A stretch of DNA of 33,434 bases from Deltaproteobacteria bacterium (GTDB lineage: Bacteria; UBA10199; JACPAL01). The position numbers and the translations under genes were made by a program. Shown here piece after piece: positions 8,041 through 14,854 of this stretch; positions within the stretch are counted from its first letter, which is position 1, and every line of letters begins with the position of its first letter. Where the stretch lies: positions 1 to 33,434 of the forward strand of contig JACPAL010000024.1 of the NCBI GenBank assembly GCA_016180855.1. The letters are read 5' to 3'. A model generated the notes under the pieces. That model was not told the DNA's origin. It saw nothing but the letters and a program-made list of their open reading frames with translations, and made no database searches.

Positions 8041-8233
8041 ATCTTTCCTCCTTAAAAATTAATTAAAAACAAAAAAACCTTTTTTATTTCTAACACCCAA
8101 CCCGTTTGCTGTAAGAACGCTGCTTAAGTTTCGGCACGGTATCTATTGGAGAGGATTATGAAAGTCAAGTATTTCCGATAGATGAAATATTCCTAGACGA
8201 GGAACCAAAGAGCATTGTAAAGAGGAAGGCATT

Positions 8234-8638
8234 ATGCCGGCTCGTACACGTCATGATATAGCGATCGTGGATCGCTCCCCTTTGGCCAGAAATATGTATC
8301 AGGTCCTTTTCTCGGGGCAGGACCGTTTTCACATTAATTTTACTGACGAATTTCAGAGTTTGTTCAAAAGGAGTCCCCGGTTGAAGCCGGACCTTCTTAT
8401 TGTAAACAGTAACGCACTCCCCAAAGGGTCGGAGCTGCGATTTCCCTGTGCGACGGTTATGATCGTTTCGAAAGATCGTCTGGATCTCAAGGAGTCGGCA
8501 CAGTCTTCTCCCTCATTGTTTTTACTTGAAAAACCATTTTATCCTTACGATCTCCTCTCGGTTGCCAACCGGCTGATTCAGGACAAAAAGGAGATACCTC
8601 GTCGTGGAAGACCCCCTGGAAGGAGCAAAAAAAAATGA
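8234..8638 (+). CDS. Degenerate receiver-domain protein with AT-hook-like tail
   Basis: A 134-residue protein with the outline of a CheY-type receiver: IAIVDRSPLARNMYQVLF at the start (Asp13 in the acidic pocket), PDLLIVNS where the phosphoacceptor Asp is usually found but which here has Asn58, VMIVSKD, and LLEKPFYPYDLL with the conserved Lys100-Pro. The acidic pocket is incomplete, so phosphorylation by a kinase is unlikely. The last 12 residues (RRGRPPGRSKKK) match an AT-hook and could bind the minor groove of AT-rich DNA. AGAGGAAGG precedes the ATG. The stop overlaps the PilZ gene start as ATGA, so the two proteins are probably made together. The partner and target are unknown. Confidence 0.78.
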   Translation: MPARTRHDIAIVDRSPLARNMYQVLFSGQDRFHINFTDEFQSLFKRSPRLKPDLLIVNSNALPKGSELRFPCATVMIVSKDRLDLKESAQSSPSLFLLEKPFYPYDLLSVANRLIQDKKEIPRRGRPPGRSKKK

Positions 8639-8976
8639 ACTTTCCGGGTTCCGAAAAGAGACTTTTTCCCCGAAAAAAGCTTCGTACCCGCGTTGTTTTT
8701 GAGGATGAAACAGGAGAAGGTTTTATCTATTTTTATTCTGTCGATGTGAGCGTCGGCGGGGTCTATTTTGAGTCGGATGTTCCGCTCAAGCTAGGGACGA
8801 AGGTCTTTCTTTCTTTTCTCCTGGGAGAGGGAGGCCCGATGATTCGTTCAACGGGGCAGGTGGTTCGTGTGGAGAGGGAGACCGGCTCGGGATTCCTGGT
8901 TTTGGGCGTTGGAATAAAATTTGTCGATATTTCAGAGGCCTCCCGAAAGTTGATTGATCAGTACGTCAGTGTCTGA
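8635..8976 (+). CDS. PilZ domain protein (cyclic-di-GMP receptor)
   Basis: A 113-residue single-domain PilZ protein. Both ligand motifs are visible: RKKLR at 13-17 (RxxxR) and DVSVGG at 37-42 (D/NxSxxG), followed by the beta-barrel of the fold. PilZ proteins sense cyclic-di-GMP and change motility, secretion or polysaccharide output by binding partners. Its ATG overlaps the stop of the degenerate receiver gene, which points to a joint function. It ends within the convergent ArsA-like gene (11-bp overlap). Confidence 0.92.
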   Translation: MNFPGSEKRLFPRKKLRTRVVFEDETGEGFIYFYSVDVSVGGVYFESDVPLKLGTKVFLSFLLGEGGPMIRSTGQVVRVERETGSGFLVLGVGIKFVDISEASRKLIDQYVSV

Positions 8977-10048
8977 GGGTGTGGCCAATCTTTTGCAACC
9001 CTTCCAGACTGTGAACATCCTCCTCAAAGAGCGGGATCTTTGTATAAAGAGCACTTGAAGGTCCCATCTTTTTGAGTAGCTGGACTGCCTTTTGGTCTCG
9101 TTCGTAAAGTTTCTCATATTGCTCCCATAGCTGGTGTATCTTTTCCTTAAGTTTTGGGTGAAGATTCTTCGATCTCTTCGCCGAAACAGGCTCTTCTTCA
9201 GGAAGAAGACGGTTGATAATAAATCCAGAAAAAGGGAGTCCCCCCTCTTCGATTTTTTCAAAGAAATAGAGCGAGTCCTGAATCGCAACCGTGGAGGGAG
9301 TGGTGATCAGGAAAAAAGAGGTGACTGGGTCCTTGAGAACGGCATAAACCGCCTCGGCCCGTTCGTGAAAACCACCGATCAGATCGCCCAAGAGAGAGAT
9401 CATCTCGGCCAACTCCTGCAAAAAAGAGACACCAGCGAGTCGGTCGAAGACCGACAGGATTTTCTTTCCACCCCCCCGTAATGCCCTCAGGCCAAGGCGG
9501 GTAGCAAACAGGCCAGGTTTTAACATCCACTTGATGAGGCTATTGCCGGTCAGGTCAATCATCTTTCGGGGGGCCTCCAGAAAGTCGAGGGCATGGCGTG
9601 TTGGAGGGGTATCCAGCACAAGCAGGTCGTATCTTCCTTCCTCATAGAGTTCATACAACCTCTCCATCGCCATATACTCCTGGGAACCGGCGATCATGTT
9701 TGACATGTGGGTATAGAGCCTGTTTTCGAGGATCCGTTGTGCCACTTCATGCGAGGGGGCATATTTTTCAATCAGATGGTCAAAGGTTCGCTTGGTATGC
9801 AGCATCATCGCTGAAAGGGTTCCCGGAAAAGAAGGAGGAAGTTCAACCTCAAAAGGTTCATCCGAAATCTGCTCGAGACCCAATGCCGTTGCCAGCCTTT
9901 TGGCGGGATCGATTGTGAGGACAATCGCCTTTTTCCCCCTACGGGCTGCTTCCAGTGCAATGGCGGCGGCAGTCGTTGTTTTTCCGACCCCCCCGCTACC
10001 ACAACAGACCAGAATTTTTTTCGACTCCAGGATTTCGTCCATTTTCAT
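8966..10048 (-). CDS. ArsA/Get3-like ATPase, first paralogue
   Basis: A 360-residue P-loop ATPase of the ArsA family. The P-loop is GSGGVGKTT (17-25), switch I is near TIDPAKRLATAL, and switch II is LDTPPTRHALDFLEAP, close to the family DTAPTGHT motif. ArsA proteins drive arsenite efflux and Get3 inserts tail-anchored proteins, but no ArsB, ArsC or metal-binding Cys cluster is seen here, so an arsenic role is not supported. The gene overlaps its upstream paralogue by 4 bp. The pair follows a PhaR-like regulator, suggesting that the two ATPases form a heteromer. Confidence 0.88.
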   Translation of the reverse strand: MKMDEILESKKILVCCGSGGVGKTTTAAAIALEAARRGKKAIVLTIDPAKRLATALGLEQISDEPFEVELPPSFPGTLSAMMLHTKRTFDHLIEKYAPSHEVAQRILENRLYTHMSNMIAGSQEYMAMERLYELYEEGRYDLLVLDTPPTRHALDFLEAPRKMIDLTGNSLIKWMLKPGLFATRLGLRALRGGGKKILSVFDRLAGVSFLQELAEMISLLGDLIGGFHERAEAVYAVLKDPVTSFFLITTPSTVAIQDSLYFFEKIEEGGLPFSGFIINRLLPEEEPVSAKRSKNLHPKLKEKIHQLWEQYEKLYERDQKAVQLLKKMGPSSALYTKIPLFEEDVHSLEGLQKIGHTLRH

Positions 10049-10929
10049 GAAAGACCCCGGTTAATTTCTTCGGCGAGCGTTTCAATTTCCGGAAGCCCGA
10101 ACTCGGCCGAGAACAGGAAGGGGATTGAAATCACGGGAGTTCCAGGCAAGGAGAGGGCGAGCTGCTTTTTATAATGTTCCGATTGAAGCGCGGCACTGTG
10201 ATGTCGATTTAAGACAGAGGAGGGGATTGAGGCGACCTGTTTCCACTCGTCACGGGTCAGGAGCGACACCTGATGCTGGTTTAAGAAGACAAGGGAGAGC
10301 TCCAGCTTTAATTTCTCCATCAACCACTGGGACATCTCGACGGTCTCTGTGACTGGCATCTCTTCCGGAAGGCTTACACCGAGGAGGGCGGTCTTTTTGC
10401 GATCATGCAGCAGTTGATCGATTTTGGCCGACTCCGTGTTGAGCGGTCCGGCCCGGACGGCACTGGCAACGACAGAGGCAATCTGAAGCAGCGCAATGGT
10501 ATGGCCAGTGGCCGGCGCATCGACAATGACCAGATCGTAGCGGGAGGTGAGTGTGGAAATTTTTCCAATCGACATCAGGTCAGCCAAGCCAGGCGTTCCC
10601 TCAACAAAGTGACGCACCAGATGGTTTTCAAAAACGGCACGGAAGAGACGTTCAAACCGGATCTGTTGGAGAACATATTCCCGAAAGGCCTCGCCGGGTT
10701 TGATATTAATCCCCCAGAGGCGTGGAAGAAGTTCAGTCTCCTGATAACCGATGGCCGGTCGCTTCAGGAGATGCGCCACCTGTTCCTCGGAATTCATTTC
10801 GGCCAAAAGGACCTTCTGGCCTCTTTCCGCCGCCATGAGGGCGAGAGTAAGACTCACGGTGGTCTTGCCGACTCCTCCCTTGCCGGAAACGACAAGCAGT
10901 TTTTTCGAGAGCAACTCGGAGAGTCTCAT
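10045..10929 (-). CDS. ArsA/Get3-like ATPase, second paralogue
   Basis: A 294-residue ATPase with P-loop KGGVGKTT (17-24) and switch II VDAPATGHTIALLQ. The Asp-Pro pair of switch I in the neighbour (TIDPAKR) is not obvious here, where the sequence reads LLAEMNSEEQ. The two paralogues have therefore diverged and may have unequal catalytic roles. It is coupled by 4-bp overlaps to both neighbours: the PhaR-like gene upstream and the larger ATPase downstream. No transmembrane partner is in the operon. Confidence 0.87.
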   Translation of the reverse strand: MRLSELLSKKLLVVSGKGGVGKTTVSLTLALMAAERGQKVLLAEMNSEEQVAHLLKRPAIGYQETELLPRLWGINIKPGEAFREYVLQQIRFERLFRAVFENHLVRHFVEGTPGLADLMSIGKISTLTSRYDLVIVDAPATGHTIALLQIASVVASAVRAGPLNTESAKIDQLLHDRKKTALLGVSLPEEMPVTETVEMSQWLMEKLKLELSLVFLNQHQVSLLTRDEWKQVASIPSSVLNRHHSAALQSEHYKKQLALSLPGTPVISIPFLFSAEFGLPEIETLAEEINRGLS

Positions 10930-11387
10930 TTCTCATACTTCTTAAGGCGGGCCTCCAGCAGGTCAATCTTCTTTTGAAGGGCTGTGATCTCTTTTTGGAC
11001 GGAAGGGAGATTGGAGACAGATTCCAGAGCGGTTTTGATCTTTTTTTCCGCCTCCTCACGGACATGAGTGAAAGAGGAGACCCCTGAAGAGACGAGGTCA
11101 ACGATTTTTTCGCCTTTGGCCTGAATAATTTCCTTGAGTGTGGCGAGGGGGAGAAGACTCTTCTTCTTCTTCTCCTCCTCAAAGATGATTTGGGTCAGCG
11201 TAATACTCGTCAAATCCTCATGAGTGCGATTGTCAACAACCCGAACATCCTCTTCTCCCTGACGAATCATGCCGGCTATATCTTCAAGCGTGACATAGGT
11301 AGAGGCGGCGGTGTCGTAAAGTTTCCGGTTGGGGTATCTCTTGATGAGTCGTGTCTTCTTGTCAGAACTGGCTGAGGCCTCTTTCAC
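10926..11387 (-). CDS. PhaR-family polyhydroxyalkanoate regulator-like protein
   Basis: A 153-residue protein with the PHA-accumulation regulator DNA-binding domain at the N-terminus (IKRYPNRKLYDT, then YVTLEDIAGMI, then VVDNRTHEDLTSITLTQII). The C-terminal half is a Lys/Glu-rich amphipathic or coiled-coil segment (about 95-152) like those that bind phasins or granules. In PHA producers PhaR represses phasin genes and attaches to granules. No PHA synthase or phasin gene is present here. The GTG start at 11387 follows AAGGAG by nine bases. It heads the operon with the two ArsA-like ATPases. Confidence 0.87.
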   Translation of the reverse strand: MKEASASSDKKTRLIKRYPNRKLYDTAASTYVTLEDIAGMIRQGEEDVRVVDNRTHEDLTSITLTQIIFEEEKKKKSLLPLATLKEIIQAKGEKIVDLVSSGVSSFTHVREEAEKKIKTALESVSNLPSVQKEITALQKKIDLLEARLKKYEK

Positions 11388-11405
11388 CTTGAGGATCTCC
11401 TTAAC

Positions 11406-11609
11406 TTAAGGTTTTTTGCCTGCATCATCCCCTGGTTCCTCTCCTTTAATCGTTTTTTTGAAGTTTTTGATCGCCTGCCCGAGTGATGAGCCGATGCCTG
11501 GAAGTTTGCCGGCGCCGAAAACAAGCAGGACAATCACAACGACAAGGCCAATCTCCCAAGGACCCAGTCCGCCAAGACCTGCCTGAATGATGGGGATATC
11601 AGGGTGCAT
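11406..11609 (-). CDS. tatA: Sec-independent translocase subunit TatA/E
   Basis: A 67-residue protein with one membrane helix (about 14-32, [22 protein letters not shown]), the Phe-Gly hinge, and an amphipathic helix ([19 protein letters not shown]) before an acidic tail, matching the TatA family pattern. TatA oligomers form the pathway for folded proteins carrying a twin-arginine signal. TatB and TatC are not in the window. The N-terminus is about ten residues longer than usual before the helix, and no strong ribosome site is seen. The stop of rpe lies 16 bases upstream, so the genes may be co-transcribed. Confidence 0.92.
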   Translation of the reverse strand: MHPDIPIIQAGLGGLGPWEIGLVVVIVLLVFGAGKLPGIGSSLGQAIKNFKKTIKGEEPGDDAGKKP

Positions 11610-11625
11610 GAAAAGCAGGTATCAC

Positions 11626-12294
11626 TTACCCTATCTGTTGTCCAGATAGTTCCGTTCGCATCGCCTTGATTGTTTCGGCATAATTGGCACTTTTGAAAAT
11701 GGCAGATCCGGCCACAAAAACATTAGCGCCGGCGGCGGCATTGTCACCGATGTTGCTTGTCTTGATCCCTCCGTCGACCTCGATGTCAAGAGTCAGGGCC
11801 AAATCTTTCACAAGACGGTTTAGCTCTTTTACCTTTTCGAGGCATGAGGGGATAAAACCCTGACCGGCCCAGCCGGGATGAACCGTCATCACGAGGACCA
11901 TCTCGACCTGGTTCAACACGGATAAAATGGAGGAGACCGGTGTGTCCGGGTTGATGGCCACCGCTCTGCGAGCGCCATGTTTTGCAATCAATGCCAACGT
12001 TTTTGGCAGGTCACGACAGGCCTCATAGTGTACGGAAATCGAGTTGGCCCCTGCCTTGGCGAACGCCTCAACGTATTTCTCGGGATTCTCGATCATGAGG
12101 TGGGCATCGAGTGGAAGTTTTGTGGCCCGCCGGGCCACCTCAACCAGAATGGGACCGGCTGTGATATTCGGGACAAAATGCCCATCCATAATGTCCAGGT
12201 GGATCAGATCGGCACCGGCCTTCTCCACCGCCTGAATCTCTTCGGCGAGTCGACCAAAATCAGCGGACAGAATGGAGGGGGCGATTTTTTTCAT
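11626..12294 (-). CDS. rpe: Ribulose-phosphate 3-epimerase
   Basis: A 222-residue TIM-barrel enzyme interconverting ribulose 5-phosphate and xylulose 5-phosphate in the pentose-phosphate route. Visible family motifs are APSILSADF at the start, HLDIMDGHFVPNITAGP (metal and catalytic Asp), DAHLMIENPEKY, MTVHPGWAGQGF and EVDGGIK (second catalytic Asp). The ATG at 12294 follows GGAGGGG. An in-frame extension of 12 codons upstream is not needed. A transketolase that uses its product is encoded at 29829-31682. Confidence 0.96.
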   Translation of the reverse strand: MKKIAPSILSADFGRLAEEIQAVEKAGADLIHLDIMDGHFVPNITAGPILVEVARRATKLPLDAHLMIENPEKYVEAFAKAGANSISVHYEACRDLPKTLALIAKHGARRAVAINPDTPVSSILSVLNQVEMVLVMTVHPGWAGQGFIPSCLEKVKELNRLVKDLALTLDIEVDGGIKTSNIGDNAAAGANVFVAGSAIFKSANYAETIKAMRTELSGQQIG

Positions 12295-12346
12295 TGCCCC
12301 TCCACCACCATTTATTCTCCTTATTGTCAATTGTCCTCAAAACAAC

Positions 12347-12499
12347 TCACATGGGTTCTGTAAAACCCATCTCATAACCCGAGCGTTGTTCCATTTTGAT
12401 GGTGATCCTCCGAATTTTGGATGGTCGGCGTCTGAATTTCAGCCGGTTTTTATCCGCCTCCGCCAGAAAACCCTGCCGTCTTGCCGCGGGGAGCTTCAT
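12347..12499 (-). CDS. Possible 50-residue basic small protein upstream of rpe
   Basis: On the minus strand an ATG at 12499 follows AGGAGG by eight bases and opens a 50-codon frame ending 52 bp before rpe. The product would be very basic (KFRRRPSKIRRITIK in its middle) with no membrane helix. I do not recognise it. The other frames of this segment are also open for some distance, so it may instead be the remnant of an intergenic repeat. The evidence is the ribosome site and position only. Confidence 0.22.
   Translation of the reverse strand: MKLPAARRQGFLAEADKNRLKFRRRPSKIRRITIKMEQRSGYEMGFTEPM
12351..12370. repeat. Short hairpin in the rpe upstream region
   Basis: ATGGGTT at 12351-12357 and AACCCAT at 12364-12370 form a perfect 7-bp inverted repeat with a six-base loop, about 57-76 bp upstream of the rpe start. 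It could be an operator or mRNA hairpin. There is no T-run next to it. Confidence 0.4.
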
Positions 12500-12523
12500 A
12501 CCCCACGCCTCCTATAGCATTTC

Positions 12524-12559
12524 AACTTTTAGCGGATACGACTGTACCCGCTAAAAGTT
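12524..12559. repeat. Perfect 12-bp inverted repeat
   Basis: AACTTTTAGCGG (12524-12535) and CCGCTAAAAGTT (12548-12559) are exact reverse complements around a 12-base loop. The pairing extends outward (ATTTC / GAAAT) with one unpaired base. It marks the border where base composition shifts from GC-richer to AT-richer toward the toxin-antitoxin locus. No T-run follows, so a terminator is doubtful; an operator, recombination site or mobile-element end are alternatives. Confidence 0.6.
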
Positions 12560-12662
12560 AGAAATACTTATGGTTTATCAACAAAAATATACTAAAAAAG
12601 CTGATCAACCATAAAACACTATTGAGGCATGGCCTTCTTTTGGCACTATCGAATGTGGGGAA

Positions 12663-12679
12663 TTGGCAAAAGTATTGCT
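12663..12679 (+). promoter_or_regulatory. Possible sigma-54 promoter for the brnT/brnA locus
   Basis: TTGGCAAAAGTATTGCT has the GG and GC pairs exactly ten bases apart, as in -24/-12 promoters (consensus TTGGCAC-N5-TTGCW). The predicted start of transcription would be near 12690, only a few bases before the brnT ATG at 12694, so the mRNA would be nearly leaderless. That makes the call tentative. Confidence 0.3.
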
Positions 12680-12693
12680 ATTAACCCATATTT

Positions 12694-13131
12694 ATGTCAT
12701 CCTTTTATAATGACCATGAGGCTGTCTACAAGGATTTTATATGGAGTCGGGCTAAGGAGATTGAAAATAGGGCTCGACACGGTCTTGATTTTACGACAGC
12801 GGCTCAAGCATTTGCTGATCCAAGGCGTCTTATTTATGTGGATCAGCAACACAGCCGGGTTGAAGAGAGGTTTTTCTGCTTAGTACTTCGACTCGTAATT
12901 ACTATGACGTATATACAAAGCCAAAAAATCAACAAAATTACTCGCTCAGCACTAGTCCTGAGTAAATAAATTCGTCACCGAATTTATGAATCGAAGGATT
13001 TAGGAAAAATTGGGGAGCAGGTGGCAACGGTTCGTTTTGCTTACAGAGCTGGCAAGATTAGAATTATCGGGGCCGGCTTTTGGAGGAAGGGGAGAAAAGT
13101 TTATGAAGGTGAAAACAAAAAAAATGGCTGA
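12694..13131 (+). pseudogene. brnT: BrnT-type toxin gene split by a 120-bp insertion
   Basis: The first 63 codons encode the N-terminal part of a BrnT-family ribonuclease toxin (FIWSRAKEIENRARHGLDF, FADPRRLIYVDQQHS, VEERFFCL). The remaining 42 codons are found downstream in the same frame from 13003 (GKIGEQVATVRFAYRAGKIRI onward, then WRKGRKVYEGE), matching the C-terminal RIISAR...RRYEE region of the family. Between them is a 120-bp insertion bounded by TTA copies, which carries an in-frame TAA at 12967-12969. Removing it restores a 105-residue BrnT. As it stands only a truncated protein can be made, so toxicity is probably lost. The antitoxin gene overlaps the 3' end by 29 bp, the usual brnT-brnA order. 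Confidence 0.82.
12883..13002. mobile_element. 120-bp palindromic MITE/REP-like insertion in brnT
   Basis: The segment lies between two copies of TTA (12880-12882 and 13000-13002), consistent with a target duplication. Its ends are imperfect inverted repeats: CTTCGACTCGTAATTAC from 12886 and the reverse complement of the right end, CTTCGATTCATAAATTC, match at 13 of 17 positions. Inside are a perfect 9-bp hairpin (12966-12974 with 12979-12987), CTCAG/CTGAG arms, and a direct repeat ACTCG at 12891 and 12940. The CTTCGA...CTCAG...CTGAG...TCGAAG order resembles the widespread palindromic intergenic repeats built on TCGAAGG and CTGAG. It has no transposase gene, so it would have to be moved in trans. 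Confidence 0.72.
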
Positions 13132-13342
13132 CAGTAATCTTCCAGTCGGAAAACTGACAAAGGTCCCTGATTTTTTACCACGCCCCGAAGAGCTTGTTTT
13201 TCCGAATAAAACCGTCAAAGTAACAATTGCCCTTGACGAAAACAGTCTTGCCTTTTTCAAGAAAAAGGCAGACCACCTTGGTGCCAAATATCAACAGATG
13301 ATTCGAGAGGTTCTGCGTCGGTATGTCGAGCATTACTCTTAA
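13103..13342 (+). CDS. brnA: BrnA-type antitoxin
   Basis: A 79-residue protein with a basic N-terminus and a C-terminal ribbon-helix-helix-like segment (VKVTIALDENSLAFFKKKADHLGAKYQQMIREVLRRYVEHY), as in BrnA/CopG-type antitoxins that bind their own promoter and neutralise BrnT. The ATG at 13103 lies inside the end of brnT and is preceded by GGAAGGGGAG. The frame is intact although the toxin is broken, so the product may persist as an orphan antitoxin or repressor. It ends 5 bp before the convergent fmt stop, and a small palindrome ACTCTT/AAGAGT spans both stops. Confidence 0.85.
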   Translation: MKVKTKKMADSNLPVGKLTKVPDFLPRPEELVFPNKTVKVTIALDENSLAFFKKKADHLGAKYQQMIREVLRRYVEHYS

Positions 13343-13347
13343 AAGAG

Positions 13348-14277
13348 TTAACCAACTTGGTCTCTGCCGGTGGGAGGATGGCCTTTAAGGAAATCAACAG
13401 CCGTCATCCTTTTTTTACCCTCCAACTGAACCTCTTCGAGAACCAGCGTCCCCTTGCCGCAAATGATCTTAATCCCCCTTTCATCAGCAGAGAGGAGAGT
13501 GCCGGGAGGTTCGCTGGTCTTTGCCTCCTCATAGCTTGCCTTCCAGATTTTGAGCCGTTGTTCGTTCAGCGTCATGTAGGCGCCGGGCCAGGGAGTCATG
13601 CCTCGAATTCGGTGCCAAAGCGTTTTTGCTTTTTTAGAGAAGTCGATCTTCCCATCCTCTTTCTTCAGGAGGGGGGCATAGGTCGCCTCCTCCTCGTCTT
13701 GCGGGATCGGAATGCATTCCCCCCTTTTTAGTTTTTCGATCGTTCGAATGAGAAGGTTGGCGCCAATCGTGGACAGGCGTTGGCTAAGCGTCTCGGTGGT
13801 CTCCTCTGGCTGGATCGGAACCTCCTCCTGGAAGAGGATTGGCCCTGCATCAAGCTCCTCAGTCATGAAGAGTGTCGTGACCCCTGTCTCCTCTTCGCCG
13901 TTGATGAGGGCCCATTGCACGGGAGCTGCCCCACGGTATTCAGGAAGCAGCGAAAAATGCAGATTGATGCAGCCCTTGGGCGGAAGATCCAGGATCGATT
14001 TTGGCAATATCCTGCCGTAGGCACAGACGACAATCAGATCGGGGGCCAGTTGTTTGAGCTCGTCATAAAAGGCAGCGGTCTTGATCTTTTCCGGCTGGAG
14101 GAGGGTTAGATTTTTCTCGCGGGCGAATTGGGCAACGGCACAGGGGTGAACAATCTGGCCTCGGCCTGCTGGTCGGTCCGGCTGCGAGACGACGCCGGTG
14201 ATTTCATCGGCACTTTCGTAGAGTGTCTTGAGAGTCGGAACCGCAATGGCCGGCGATCCCATGAATAGAATTTTCAT
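13348..14277 (-). CDS. fmt: Methionyl-tRNA formyltransferase
   Basis: A 309-residue enzyme that formylates the initiator Met-tRNA. Motifs visible are MKILFMGSPAIAVPTL at the start, SQPDRPAGRG (folate region), CINLHFSLLPEYRGAAPVQWAL with the catalytic Asn and His, and ELDAGPI with the catalytic Asp. The C-terminal OB-like domain follows from about residue 200. The ATG at 14277 starts one base after the def stop, so translation is coupled. A longer frame upstream overlaps def and is not needed. The priA-def-fmt order is common in bacteria. Confidence 0.97.
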   Translation of the reverse strand: MKILFMGSPAIAVPTLKTLYESADEITGVVSQPDRPAGRGQIVHPCAVAQFAREKNLTLLQPEKIKTAAFYDELKQLAPDLIVVCAYGRILPKSILDLPPKGCINLHFSLLPEYRGAAPVQWALINGEEETGVTTLFMTEELDAGPILFQEEVPIQPEETTETLSQRLSTIGANLLIRTIEKLKRGECIPIPQDEEEATYAPLLKKEDGKIDFSKKAKTLWHRIRGMTPWPGAYMTLNEQRLKIWKASYEEAKTSEPPGTLLSADERGIKIICGKGTLVLEEVQLEGKKRMTAVDFLKGHPPTGRDQVG

Positions 14278-14278
14278 T

Positions 14279-14845
14279 TTACCCAATGTATGCAGGCCCT
14301 TTTCCCTTTTCCACTTCTGGTTCAGGAGGTACTTTTTCGCCCCGCGCCAGCTTTTCCAGTTTTTTCCTGTACAGATCTCGCTTAAGTCGGGAGAGGTGGT
14401 CCACCAAAAGAATTCCATTCAGATGATCCATTTCATGCTGAAAGGCGACCGCCAGGAGATCCTCTCCGAGATATTTTCTCAGTTTCCCTTCCTTGTCCAA
14501 CGCCTCCACCACAATTTTTTTGGACCGTTCAACCGAGACAATCAGTTCGGGAAGGGAGAGACATCCTTCTTCCCAGGTGATTTTCCCTTCCCGGCTTACA
14601 GCGCGAGGATTGATCAAGACCTGCGGGTCCGGCCGACGTTTTTCGCCGTCCCGGCGGTCGATGTCGACCACCAGTATTTGCTTTAAAACGCCCACTTGAG
14701 GACCGGCCAAACCGACGCCGGGAGCCGCGTACATTGTTTCGAACATATCCTCGACCAGTTTCTGAATTGTGCGGTCTACTTTCTCGATCGGCGATGATTT
14801 TTGTTTCAGAATCGGGTTGGGATATTTCACGATTTCCAAAATCAT
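14279..14845 (-). CDS. def: Peptide deformylase
   Basis: A 188-residue metalloenzyme that removes the formyl group from new proteins, the counterpart of fmt encoded next. The three motifs are GVGLAGPQ (43-50, with Gly where many have Ala), EGCLS with metal ligand Cys95, and HEMDH with ligands His137 and His141 and catalytic Glu138. A Lys/Glu/Pro-rich C-terminal tail of about 20 residues extends beyond the core. GAGGAA lies six bases upstream of the ATG, between the priA stop and the start. Confidence 0.97.
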   Translation of the reverse strand: MILEIVKYPNPILKQKSSPIEKVDRTIQKLVEDMFETMYAAPGVGLAGPQVGVLKQILVVDIDRRDGEKRRPDPQVLINPRAVSREGKITWEEGCLSLPELIVSVERSKKIVVEALDKEGKLRKYLGEDLLAVAFQHEMDHLNGILLVDHLSRLKRDLYRKKLEKLARGEKVPPEPEVEKGKGPAYIG

Positions 14846-14854
14846 AAGATTCCT

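Noticed and set aside
8966-10929. Arsenic-resistance operon
   Set aside because: The ArsA-like ATPases have no arsB, arsC, arsR or metal-binding Cys nearby.
12272-12517. 81-codon plus-strand frame upstream of the island
   Set aside because: It overlaps the rpe start region, has no ribosome site and shows no domain; the minus-strand frame is the better but still weak candidate.
12524-12559. Integron attC site
   Set aside because: The arms are shorter and simpler than known attC sites and no integrase or cassette array is visible, so it is kept only as a hairpin.
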